Assembly (NCBI GenBank): GCA_900321195.1
Contig: ONVG01000007.1
Location: forward strand, 1-16,597
Length of the DNA stretch: 16,597 nucleotides
Direction: 5' to 3'
Source: an uncultured Eubacteriales bacterium
GTDB taxonomy: Bacteria > Bacillota > Clostridia > Oscillospirales > Acutalibacteraceae
A model generated the notes under the pieces. That model searched no databases. It saw only the letters and a program-made list of their open reading frames with translations, and had not been told where the DNA came from. The number at the start of each line of letters is the position of its first letter. Position 1 is the first letter of the stretch. This document shows positions 6,698 through 13,798 of the stretch, one piece after another. A program made the translations under genes and the position numbers.

Positions 6698-8014
6698 ATG
6701 ACATATAATGAAGCTGTTAAAAAAATAAACTCTCTTTTGGTTTTCGGAAGCAGACCCGGACTTGAAAGGATAAATGAGCTTGTCGAAAGAATAGGCTCAC
6801 CCGATAAAAAGCTTAAATTCGTACATATCGCAGGCACTAACGGAAAAGGCTCGGTATGCGCCATGCTTTCAAGCGTTCTCAGACAGGCAGGATATAAAAC
6901 AGGTCTTTTTATATCGCCCTTCGTTCTTGAATTCCGTGAGAGATTTCAGATAAACGGCGAAATGATACCCGAAAACAGATTAGCCGATATAATAGAAAAA
7001 ATATTTCCCATCGTCATGCAGATGAAGGACGAGGGAAAAGTGATAACCGAATTTGAGCTTGTATTTGCCGCCGCTCTTGAATGGTTCGCGGATGAATGCT
7101 GTGATGTAGTTGTGCTTGAAACAGGTCTCGGCGGAAGATTTGACGCTACAAATATTATCGGCACGCCGCTTGCATCCGTTATAATGTCCATTTCACTTGA
7201 CCATACCGCCATACTCGGCGATACCTGCGAAAAGATAGCCTTTGAAAAATGCGGCATAATAAAGCCTGACGGGATAACGATAGCATACGGCGAACAGCCG
7301 CGAGGTGTTATCGATGTTATAAAAAAAGCGGCTGACGAAAAAAACAACCGCCTTATAGTCGCATCTCCCGATACGGCAAGGAAAACAAGATCATCCATTG
7401 ACGGAACGGAATTTGTTTTCAGCTCGGATATATTCAACAGCGGAAAGGATATAAAATTAAAAATATCACTTTTGGGCGAGCATCAGCTCAAAAACGCTTC
7501 CGCAGCGCTCCACACTATAGCCGCGCTCAGAACAAGAGGTCTTGACATACCCGATAAAGCAGTAAAAGACGGTCTTGAAAAGACATTCTTCCCCGCAAGA
7601 ATGGAGGTTCTGCGCAAAGAGCCTGTCGTGATGATAGACGGCGCACACAATCCCGGCGGCACGTCAGCGCTTTACAATGCTTTAAGGGGCATTATGCCCG
7701 AAAAGAAAAAAATAGGAATTGTCGGTATGCTTGCAGACAAGGATGTAAAGGGTGCGCTGTCAATACTGGTACATGAGTTTGACAGGATAATAACAGTAAC
7801 TCCGAACAATCCGAGAGCCATGATGTCTGACGAGCTTGCATCAATAATAAATTCTCTCGGCGTTCCGGCCGAGGTATGCACCGGATACGACACCGCATTC
7901 GACAAGGCTTTGGCCTATGCAGACGCTGTTGACGGCGCAGTTATAGTTTTCGGCTCACTTTATCTTGCTTCCGATATGAGAGCCGTGATACTTGACGAAC
8001 TTGAAAGAATTTAA
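6698..8014 (+). CDS. folC: Bifunctional folylpolyglutamate synthase / dihydrofolate synthase
   Basis: Cytosolic Mur-ligase-family enzyme that adds glutamate to dihydropteroate and to reduced folates using ATP; 438 residues, usual length. Motifs in order: HIAGTNGKGS P-loop (43-52), LFISPFVLEFRERFQINGE (folate-site loop), LETGLGGRFDATN, DHTAILGDT...CGIIK (the Mur-ligase Lys region), LLGEHQLKNASAAL, and C-terminal-domain DGAHNPGG. The ATG at 6698 has AAAGGAG nine bases upstream; the ATG at 6691 is out of frame. It stands just after the tRNA terminator, so it probably has its own weak promoter or depends on read-through. Confidence 0.96.
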   Translation: MTYNEAVKKINSLLVFGSRPGLERINELVERIGSPDKKLKFVHIAGTNGKGSVCAMLSSVLRQAGYKTGLFISPFVLEFRERFQINGEMIPENRLADIIEKIFPIVMQMKDEGKVITEFELVFAAALEWFADECCDVVVLETGLGGRFDATNIIGTPLASVIMSISLDHTAILGDTCEKIAFEKCGIIKPDGITIAYGEQPRGVIDVIKKAADEKNNRLIVASPDTARKTRSSIDGTEFVFSSDIFNSGKDIKLKISLLGEHQLKNASAALHTIAALRTRGLDIPDKAVKDGLEKTFFPARMEVLRKEPVVMIDGAHNPGGTSALYNALRGIMPEKKKIGIVGMLADKDVKGALSILVHEFDRIITVTPNNPRAMMSDELASIINSLGVPAEVCTGYDTAFDKALAYADAVDGAVIVFGSLYLASDMRAVILDELERI

Positions 8015-8053
8015 TAAAAGCTGCTTTTTTCGAGCATATATTTACTCCTGCTG

Positions 8054-8062
8054 TGATATAAA
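8054..8062 (+). promoter_or_regulatory. Possible extended -10 promoter for the gene at 8112
   Basis: TGATATAAA matches the extended -10 form (TGN-TATAAT) with one mismatch and has no clear -35. It lies about 50 bases before the next gene's start. Weak evidence. Confidence 0.3.
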
Positions 8063-8111
8063 ATAATTGTAACATCCAACACGGAACAACAGCCGAAAGG
8101 AGAAATGATAA

Positions 8112-8564
8112 ATGCTCACCGCAGCCGGAACCAAAAATTCATTCAGCTCACTTTGCAGCGTCCTTGAACGCAACAGTATAGACTATGAGATATGCAGCAA
8201 TGACTGTGTAAAATGCAGTGTATACAGCCGTGACAGAGATATATGCATGATATTCTCTATAGACAGCTCAAAAATGCTCATAACTCTGTGGTCAGCGCTG
8301 TACAGAAACGTACCTTATGACAAAACGACCGACGCCGCCCTTGCGCTCTGCATGATAAATCACTCTATACCAGACGGAGAGCTTTGCTTTGACATAAGCG
8401 AACACCTTATATATTACAAGCTCACATCAAGCTTCTACAATTCGGGCATAAGCGATTCCGCATTTGAATACATGCTTTCATCGGCGGCAAACACCATAGA
8501 AAAATACCGTCCTGCAATAAAAAATCTTCTATGCTCGGAGCTTAAAGGTATCTTTTCGGAATAA
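8112..8564 (+). CDS. Small soluble protein, possibly YbjN-like fold
   Basis: 150 residues, no signal peptide or membrane segment. The pattern fits YbjN/type III chaperone-like domains: an N-terminal amphipathic helix (SFSSLCSVLERNSIDYE), a run of beta strands (CVKCSVYS, ICMIFSID, KMLITLWSAL), then a CMINHSIPDGELCFDIS segment followed by LIYYKLTSS and a long C-terminal helix ending near EKYRPAIKNLL. That family is of poorly known function, often acting as a protein-interaction module. It is relatively Cys-rich. Start ATG 8112 with AAAGGAG nine bases upstream. It sits between folC and pdaA, whose promoter signals overlap its 3' end. The family call is by-eye and tentative. Confidence 0.75.
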   Translation: MLTAAGTKNSFSSLCSVLERNSIDYEICSNDCVKCSVYSRDRDICMIFSIDSSKMLITLWSALYRNVPYDKTTDAALALCMINHSIPDGELCFDISEHLIYYKLTSSFYNSGISDSAFEYMLSSAANTIEKYRPAIKNLLCSELKGIFSE

Positions 8565-8585
8565 AAGAAAATTCACCGCATACTA
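8559..8585 (+). promoter_or_regulatory. Possible forespore (sigma-G-like) promoter of pdaA
   Basis: CATACTA (8579-8585) is a perfect match to the Bacillus sigma-G -10 (CATWHTA). GAATA (8559-8563) matches the -35 (GHATR), but the spacer is 15 bases, shorter than the usual 17-18. pdaA is sigma-G dependent in B. subtilis, which raises the prior. The predicted start is near 8592. Confidence 0.35.
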
Positions 8586-8631
8586 TTTATTGACAGTCTT
8601 ATCAAGAGATAAATAAGGAGCGGTGAATTTT
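8568..8631 (+). promoter_or_regulatory. Two-part palindrome sequestering the pdaA ribosome-binding site and start
   Basis: A perfect 12-bp inverted repeat (AAAATTCACCGC 8568-8579 with GCGGTGAATTTT 8620-8631) and a nested perfect 7-bp one (TATTTAT 8584-8590 with ATAAATA 8609-8615) share the same centre. Between the two helices lies a 4x4 internal loop. The AAGGAG (8615-8620) falls in this loop and the flanking stems, and the 3' arm ends on the first two bases of the TTG start. The 3' arm is followed by a T-rich stretch, so partial terminator activity is also possible. Confidence 0.6.
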
Positions 8632-9430
8632 GTATTTTATATTGAAACGGAAAACGGCGGTCATCGCTTTGTCTGCCGTTCTTGTACTGTTCGGAGTGAT
8701 ATTCGCAGCCGCAGGAGCTATGAACAAGGATGCCGCAGTAGCCGTTAACGCAGACACAAACTGGGGATTAAGCTTCAACACGAGCAGCGGCATACCTTCC
8801 GGAAATGCTACAGCCGAAAAGCTGAAGGAATTCAACGCCTGCTATCTCGGAGATACATCCGAAAAAAAGATATACCTCACATTTGACGCAGGCTATGAAA
8901 ACGGACAGACGGAAAAGATACTCGACACGCTGAAAAAGCACAATGTCCGCGCAGTATTCTTTCTTGTAGGAAACTTTCTGAAGACCTCGCCCGATATCGT
9001 AAAAAGAATGGTAAGCGAAGGGCACACTGTCGGGAACCACACCATGACTCACCCCGATATGTCGGCTATATCCGACAAGGAAGCCTTCCGAAAAGAGATA
9101 GAAGGACTTGAAGAGCTGTACACATCCGTAACAGGTGAGAAAATGAAAAAGCTCTACCGTCCTCCGCAGGGAAAATACAGCGAATCAAACCTGAAAATGG
9201 CTCAGGAGCTTGGCTACAAGACTGTATTCTGGAGCCTTGCCTATGTTGACTGGTACAATGACGCTCAGCCGACAAAAAAAGAAGCCTTTGACAAGCTTAT
9301 CCCGCGCATCCACAACGGAGCGATAGTCCTTCTTCACAGCACATCTTCAACAAATGCAGAAATACTTGATGAACTGCTTACAAAATGGGAGGACATGGGC
9401 TACACCTTCGGAACAATATCTGAATTATAA
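8630..9430 (+). CDS. pdaA: PdaA-type polysaccharide deacetylase (muramic delta-lactam formation)
   Basis: Extracytoplasmic de-N-acetylase of the NodB family. PdaA removes acetyl from MurNAc in spore-cortex peptidoglycan so that muramic delta-lactam can form. 266 residues, usual length, with an N-terminal anchor or signal helix (about 9-30). The PdaA-specific lead-in NWGLSF...CYLGDTSEKKIYLTFD is present. Catalytic motifs: TFDAGYENG with D86 (the second Asp of NodB enzymes is Ala here; PdaA proteins also lack it), NHTMTHPDM with metal ligands H137 and H141, RPPQGKYSE (177-185), FWSLAYVDWYNDAQPT, and LLHSTSSTNAEIL with H236. The start is TTG at 8630 with AAGGAG nine bases upstream, both inside a palindrome. 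It is closed by a strong terminator. Another NodB-type surface deacetylase is possible but less likely. Confidence 0.93.
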   Translation: MYFILKRKTAVIALSAVLVLFGVIFAAAGAMNKDAAVAVNADTNWGLSFNTSSGIPSGNATAEKLKEFNACYLGDTSEKKIYLTFDAGYENGQTEKILDTLKKHNVRAVFFLVGNFLKTSPDIVKRMVSEGHTVGNHTMTHPDMSAISDKEAFRKEIEGLEELYTSVTGEKMKKLYRPPQGKYSESNLKMAQELGYKTVFWSLAYVDWYNDAQPTKKEAFDKLIPRIHNGAIVLLHSTSSTNAEILDELLTKWEDMGYTFGTISEL

Positions 9431-9443
9431 GCCTGACATTAAA

Positions 9444-9480
9444 AAGCTGCCGCACCTTATGATGCGGCAGCTTGTTTTTT
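9444..9480. terminator. Bidirectional intrinsic terminator between pdaA and the convergent gene
   Basis: Perfect 11-bp GC-rich stem AAGCTGCCGCA (9444-9454) with TGCGGCAGCTT (9463-9473), eight-base loop. It is followed by GTTTTTT on the plus strand and by a T run on the minus strand, so it can serve both convergent genes. It overlaps the last codons of the minus-strand gene. Confidence 0.9.
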
Positions 9481-10222
9481 ACCATCTGTTATCGTTATTA
9501 TTATCTTTGTTATAGCTTTGACCTTTATAATATCCGTTGTAATTGCGGTTCGCATAGTTATCATCATAATATCCGTTATATCCGTTATTATATGTGTTAT
9601 CGCCGCTCTGTTTTCTATAGTTGTCGGTATTCTGAGATTCATAGCCCGTTATATTTTCATCATAATATCTGGTAGGGTTATAATCCTGCGGAGATATCGG
9701 CTTATTATTCTTATTCATCATGTTGGAAACAGTTTTATTGATTATATCCGAGCGGCAGTAAGGACATTTTACCTTATCGCTTATACTGAGAGGCGCGCCG
9801 CAGTTCGGACATACTGTACTTACAGGGTCGGGATGCCTGAGCTTAGCTTCTTTTTCAAACTGTGAGAGCATAAGCCTTTCCGAATTGCTGAGTCTTGGGT
9901 CAAAATGACTGTCCGGTAAATTCAGCTCGTTCATACCGGTATAGTATGTATCATCAAAACTTTCTTTATTATTAAAAAAATTATGATTTCCGCCCCTTTT
10001 TGTTCTTCTGCTTGGCAGTGTCAGATCAGAGCCTGTGACCGCCTTTACTATTACGAAAACAATAACTATCAATATAGTCACAACAATTCCCAAGCCGGAT
10101 CTTGAGCTGTAGCGGGAATATGCTGCAGATGCCTCTGTAGTAAACAAGGGCATGAGCAGCACAGAAAACAGAAGCACATCTCTTACTTTTCTGATTTTTT
10201 CTTTCATTTTTTTCAGCCCCAT
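9479..10222 (-). CDS. Membrane protein with zinc ribbon and Asn/Tyr-rich tail, unrecognised
   Basis: Up to 247 residues, no family named with confidence. N-terminal signal-like helix (about 15-33, ending EASA-AYS), a second very hydrophobic helix (43-62), a basic stretch (RRTKRGG), a linker with an amphipathic helix (LSNSERLMLSQFEKEAKLRH), then a four-Cys zinc ribbon, CPNC (138-141) and CPYC (153-156). The last 70 or so residues are rich in Asn, Tyr, Gly and Asp with imperfect NGYNGYY-like repeats. With two helices, the ribbon and tail would be cytosolic. The ATG at 10222 has a poor ribosome site; the in-frame ATG at 10207 (sixth codon) with GGGG nine bases upstream may be the true start. Some TIM44-like and LemA/TPM-neighbour proteins combine signal helix and zinc ribbon, but no further link is visible. 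Confidence 0.75.
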   Translation of the reverse strand: MGLKKMKEKIRKVRDVLLFSVLLMPLFTTEASAAYSRYSSRSGLGIVVTILIVIVFVIVKAVTGSDLTLPSRRTKRGGNHNFFNNKESFDDTYYTGMNELNLPDSHFDPRLSNSERLMLSQFEKEAKLRHPDPVSTVCPNCGAPLSISDKVKCPYCRSDIINKTVSNMMNKNNKPISPQDYNPTRYYDENITGYESQNTDNYRKQSGDNTYNNGYNGYYDDNYANRNYNGYYKGQSYNKDNNNDNRW

Positions 10223-10308
10223 TTCAATATTGCCCGATAAGTCATTATATTATTATAATAACATATTCCGCCTTGACAGAAGATAGAAAAAGTCCGATAT
10301 TTTTTCAA

Positions 10309-10330
10309 GCTCTGTCGGAATACACAGAGC
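10309..10330 (-). promoter_or_regulatory. Hairpin in the predicted leader of the zinc-ribbon gene
   Basis: Perfect 7-bp inverted repeat GCTCTGT (10309-10315) and ACAGAGC (10324-10330), extendable by CAAG/CTTG with a one-base bulge. It lies just downstream of the predicted start on the minus strand and overlaps an alternative short pairing of TCCGA with TCGGA. Confidence 0.3.
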
Positions 10331-10339
10331 CTTGATATA

Positions 10340-10368
10340 ATTATAATTACACAGCACAATAAAATCAA
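10340..10368 (-). promoter_or_regulatory. Promoter of the zinc-ribbon membrane protein gene
   Basis: On the minus strand, TTGATT (10363-10368), exactly 17 bases, and perfect TATAAT (10340-10345). This gives a leader of about 110-125 bases. A second, weaker option closer to the gene is TATAAT at 10252-10257 with CTGTCA 16 bases upstream. Confidence 0.5.
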
Positions 10369-10412
10369 GCTGTTTTAAATATTTTACAATTACAGCACTT
10401 TTTATTTATCAC

Positions 10413-10451
10413 AAAAAACGCAGGCACGTCACACAAACGTACCTGCGTTTT
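10413..10451 (-). terminator. Intrinsic terminator of the nifS-thiI-sortase operon
   Basis: Stem AAAACGCAGG (10442-10451 complement) with CCTGCGTTTT (10415-10424 complement), extended by ACGT/ACGT after one mismatch, seven-base loop, then six T on the minus strand. It lies directly after the stop of the last gene. Confidence 0.85.
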
Positions 10452-10452
10452 A

Positions 10453-11070
10453 TTACATAAAATACAATATCAATGCTGTTATAAGAAGAAGTGCTGAAAC
10501 AATGCCAAGTGATACTGACAGATAAAGAAGTATATCCTTTTCGTCCTTGATTTTGTCATCACCCTGTGACTGTACGCTTGTTCTTGTACGTCCAAGCTCA
10601 CTGAGCTGCCTGTCAAGCTCCTCTTTTATTTCATTTATTGAAGGCTTTTCATCATTCTGCTCGCTGACAGAAAAGACAGACTTTATCCTGCTCACTATCT
10701 TCTTTTCGAGCATCTTTTCTATGACCTCGGTATCATCGGGAATAACGGCAATAAGCTGCTTTTCCGAGCGTATAAGATAGGCGGTGTTTTCATCATCATC
10801 TATCAGTCTTTCGGAGGAAAGTCCTTTTTCGGAGGAAAGTACGGACGAGATAACATTATCCGTACTTTTCTTACTGTTGTCAAGTCCTCCGACTACAAAT
10901 ATAAGCTCACATCCTGACATTGACTTTCTGAGCATTTCGGAAAGCTCCTCCGGATCGGCTGCCGCTGCCGAAATGCGTCTTGAAAGGTCAAGCGCTTCGA
11001 GTCTTTTTTCAAGCAGTCTTTCTATCTCTGCGGTCCTGCCCGAATGATAGAAAATTATCTCATATTCCAT
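10453..11070 (-). CDS. Tail-anchored membrane protein sharing its N-terminal domain with the sortase
   Basis: About 205 residues, not a recognised family. The N-terminal cytosolic domain begins MEYEIIFYHSGR, has a helical stretch, then CELIFVVGGLDNS and a strand-rich part ending KQLIAVIPDD. A charged helical linker follows, and a single C-terminal membrane helix (last 25 residues or so), so the protein is tail-anchored with the domain inside the cell. The VGGLDNSKKSTD segment faintly recalls the GGxG loop of MoaB/MogA-like domains; unproven. The ATG at 11091 overlaps the sortase stop as ATGA and has GAGG upstream. The ATG at 11070 has GGAG six bases upstream and gives a start that aligns with the sortase N-terminus, so it is chosen here. 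Confidence 0.78.
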   Translation of the reverse strand: MEYEIIFYHSGRTAEIERLLEKRLEALDLSRRISAAAADPEELSEMLRKSMSGCELIFVVGGLDNSKKSTDNVISSVLSSEKGLSSERLIDDDENTAYLIRSEKQLIAVIPDDTEVIEKMLEKKIVSRIKSVFSVSEQNDEKPSINEIKEELDRQLSELGRTRTSVQSQGDDKIKDEKDILLYLSVSLGIVSALLLITALILYFM

Positions 11071-11087
11071 AGCTTTCTCCATACAGA

Positions 11088-13754
11088 TCATTCACTGACC
11101 TCAGTTGTTTCGCTGACAGGTTCAGATGACTGCTCAGGCTGTGAAACCGGCTCAGGTGACGGAACTGAATATGACGGCGTTACAGGTGATGAAGATGATG
11201 GCTTTACTTCATCAGTTATTTTATCGATCAACGCCTTACCCTTATTGAGATTATCATCTATCTCCTGAGATGTTTTTGAATTTTTGATTTCACGGGAATA
11301 TGTGCTGACCACAGATCTCATACGTCCCTGCTGTTCGGGAGTGTAGTATGTCACTATAGATTCAACATATGTTTCAAGTGATCTTATAGCATTGTTCCTG
11401 TGTTCATTAAGAGCTTCTTCTGCACGTTTTGAAGCCTCAGCCTGTCTGGACTGTTCTGCAAGTCTGGACTGTTCCGCAAGTCTGGACTGTTCTGCAAGTC
11501 TGGACTGTTCCGCAAGTCTGGACTGTTCTGCAAGTCTTGACTGCTCTGCAAGTCTTGACTGTTCTGCAAGTCTTGACTCCTCTGCTTTCTTTGAAGCCTC
11601 TTCAAGTCTGCTTTTTTCTATCTCATCATCACTTGCCTGCAGCTCTGCGCTTGTCTTTATTTTAAGAAGCTTCTCTATTGCTTCATCTGCAAGTCTGTCT
11701 GCTTCTTCGGCGGTCTCTGCATCCGTTATCCTTCTTGTGTAGTCTGCCACCATTTCCTCGACTTGTACACGCTCATCCTGACGGTAAAGCTTATCGGATA
11801 CAGTTGCTTTCATTCTGTTTATGGCATTCATCTTTGCATCGCTGAGTTCTCTTATTTTTATCTCACTCTGCTGCAGCTCGTAACGCTTTCTGCTTGCCTC
11901 TTCATCCTCACTTACCTGCTCCTTTGTCCTTACCCTGTCAAGCTCTGCGATAGCCTGCGCATAAAGGTCGTTGACCATTGAAGCCTTTGAAGCCTCTTCT
12001 ATCTGCTGTTTGTATTTCTGGATTATCTCATCTATCTCTGCCTGCTGTTCAGGGAGATAATTTCTTCCCTTGAGATATTCCTTCATCATTCTTCCGGCAT
12101 TCTGCTTTCCTTCGATAAGAAGCTTATGGAGTTCCTCATCATCCTTTGACGTCCACTTTCCGTTACCGTCATACCAGTCTATCTTCTTGTTGTTGAATGC
12201 ATCCTGGAATGATGTGACAGTCGGCTTATTGCCGCCGTATGTGTAATACCATGCGTCCGGATAAAGCGGTTCGGGATTTAATTTTGCCTTTGATACATCT
12301 ACAGCTTCATCCTCGCCGTCCCTCACCTTTCTTGCAACGACAACAAGACGGAAATCCTCCATATCATAGTTGCATGTAGAAAGCGTCACAATAGTATCGT
12401 TTTCGTTGACAGATACCGGACAGTCGATTATCGAGCGCGCACGAAGCTCATATACAAAGTTGAGGAAATCATAATCTCCATTGAATGAGCCTCTGAGATA
12501 GTTGAAGAATTCGCCCTGCCATTCAAGAGTATTGGTCTTGAATACGGATATTATCTTCCACTTGTTCTTTTCATAGAGTGTATTGAATGTAAATACAGGC
12601 GTTTTCTTGTAGAAATCAAGGTCATCAAAATAATTGATGTTTGCGAACATTCTTCCGTCCTGCATATGATGACCGTGAAGTATAAGGTTCTTTGAATCAA
12701 GCTTGCTGCGGTAGTCCATGAATATAGTGCCGTATTTTGAGTAGTTGCCGTAGAAATCCCTGTGGAGATAATATTCCGGGTCTTTCGGCTCCTGCGGCTG
12801 TACAACAACATAGTCGATAACAGTATTCGGAACGGTTATCCAGCCCACTGTATCCGGATTAGTAGCAAGAAGCTTTTCAAAATCAGGGAGTACGCCGTCA
12901 GAACCGTCAGTCGGCTTCGACTTAGGCTTATCGGGAGTGTCAGGCTCGGAAATAAGAAGTCCCTTTATCTCGTTTGTCGTATGGTCGTTTATTGCCGGCT
13001 CTATAACCATTATATTGAGCAGCATGTATGACGATACGAAGAATGTACATATTGCAAGCATAAGTATTACTTTTCTTACAACATCTACAGGACGGTCGCC
13101 CTTACATGGGAAAAATCTCTGCCAGAGAGGACGCTTTTTCTTTGGTGAGATTATTTTCCTTGCAGCAGTAAATATAACTGTACTGAAATCAACATCGAAT
13201 TTATCGGCAGGCGGCAAAAGAACTATTGTCTTGCCGTTATATTCCGCACTGTAAAAGAAAAGCTTTTCCTGCTCTATCGTAACGACGCCGCCGCTTATAT
13301 CAATAAGTCCGTTATCGTTTATACTTGTTTCGTCAGACTTTTCTTCATCTGCGGAAAGAGCATCTTCCTCATCAGCGTAAATATTTTTAGCTTTTTTCTT
13401 TTTCTTCTTCTTTTTGCCGTTATCATCTGCAAAAGGGTCTTCTTCGGGGTCTTTGCATTTTATCTCATATCTTTTGACATTATCCACCATTCCGAAGTTA
13501 TCGAATATTTCCCTTGCCTTTTCCTCGCTGTCCTCGTTTATAGCATCGGCAATAAAGATGGAATTTATCTTTTCATCTCCGGATTCGCTGACTGACAACG
13601 CTTCGGATATGCTGTGCTCCGTAAGGTCTATTTCAGTCTTGTAAAGGATATTCATATTGATATCACTTAGCTTTTTTATGGTAGAATCAAATCTCTTGCT
13701 TGATGTCTGATCAAATGCCCTTCCGTTTCTCGGAAAATATATTTCTGCATTCAT
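11088..13754 (-). CDS. srtB: Large class B sortase with cytosolic N-terminal domain and repetitive helical C-terminus
   Basis: Membrane-bound transpeptidase that links surface proteins to a wall or pilus nucleophile. 888 residues, against about 200-270 for ordinary sortase B. Domains: cytosolic region 1-227 (an alpha/beta-like domain interrupted by an acidic linker with eight Lys at 114-121), membrane helix about 229-250, and class B sortase domain about 288-480 with His362 (HGHHM), Cys461 (TLSTC) and Arg469 (DFRLVVVARK). A helical stalk to 851 holds three related modules (553-614, 642-705, 786-851) and seven SRLAEQ hexapeptides (727-768). The tail is Ser/Pro/Glu-rich with no LPXTG or second helix. 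ATG 13754 with AGGAG nine bases upstream. It starts 44 bases after thiI and overlaps the next gene or nearly abuts it. The target is unknown and no sorting-signal protein is seen nearby. Confidence 0.9.
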   Translation of the reverse strand: MNAEIYFPRNGRAFDQTSSKRFDSTIKKLSDINMNILYKTEIDLTEHSISEALSVSESGDEKINSIFIADAINEDSEEKAREIFDNFGMVDNVKRYEIKCKDPEEDPFADDNGKKKKKKKKAKNIYADEEDALSADEEKSDETSINDNGLIDISGGVVTIEQEKLFFYSAEYNGKTIVLLPPADKFDVDFSTVIFTAARKIISPKKKRPLWQRFFPCKGDRPVDVVRKVILMLAICTFFVSSYMLLNIMVIEPAINDHTTNEIKGLLISEPDTPDKPKSKPTDGSDGVLPDFEKLLATNPDTVGWITVPNTVIDYVVVQPQEPKDPEYYLHRDFYGNYSKYGTIFMDYRSKLDSKNLILHGHHMQDGRMFANINYFDDLDFYKKTPVFTFNTLYEKNKWKIISVFKTNTLEWQGEFFNYLRGSFNGDYDFLNFVYELRARSIIDCPVSVNENDTIVTLSTCNYDMEDFRLVVVARKVRDGEDEAVDVSKAKLNPEPLYPDAWYYTYGGNKPTVTSFQDAFNNKKIDWYDGNGKWTSKDDEELHKLLIEGKQNAGRMMKEYLKGRNYLPEQQAEIDEIIQKYKQQIEEASKASMVNDLYAQAIAELDRVRTKEQVSEDEEASRKRYELQQSEIKIRELSDAKMNAINRMKATVSDKLYRQDERVQVEEMVADYTRRITDAETAEEADRLADEAIEKLLKIKTSAELQASDDEIEKSRLEEASKKAEESRLAEQSRLAEQSRLAEQSRLAEQSRLAEQSRLAEQSRLAEQSRQAEASKRAEEALNEHRNNAIRSLETYVESIVTYYTPEQQGRMRSVVSTYSREIKNSKTSQEIDDNLNKGKALIDKITDEVKPSSSSPVTPSYSVPSPEPVSQPEQSSEPVSETTEVSE
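11443..11586. repeat. 18-bp tandem repeat inside the sortase gene, with 36-bp higher-order unit
   Basis: About eight direct copies of AGTCTGGACTGTTCTGCA in plus-strand phase; the first and last are degenerate. It encodes the SRLAEQ hexapeptides. Copies at 11461, 11479, 11497 and 11515 alternate TTCCG/TTCTG, so the unit pair 11461-11496 is duplicated exactly at 11497-11532. Confidence 0.95.
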
Positions 13755-13798
13755 CTTTTATCACTCCTGTTGCTGCTCATAATATTAGGATGTCCGCA

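Noticed and set aside
8015..8045. Possible terminator after folC (AAAAGCTGCTTTTTT)
   Set aside because: The stem would leave a loop too small for a stable hairpin; not supportable.
8590..8595. TTGACA before pdaA as a vegetative -35
   Set aside because: No -10 box lies at 16-18 bases downstream; the hexamer falls in the palindrome loop region.
11443..11586. CRISPR-like look of regular repeats
   Set aside because: The 18-bp units abut with no spacers and encode an in-frame hexapeptide inside the sortase gene.
11384..11742. Open frames on both strands across the tandem repeat
   Set aside because: A repeat whose unit length is a multiple of three stays open in other frames; the sortase frame explains it.
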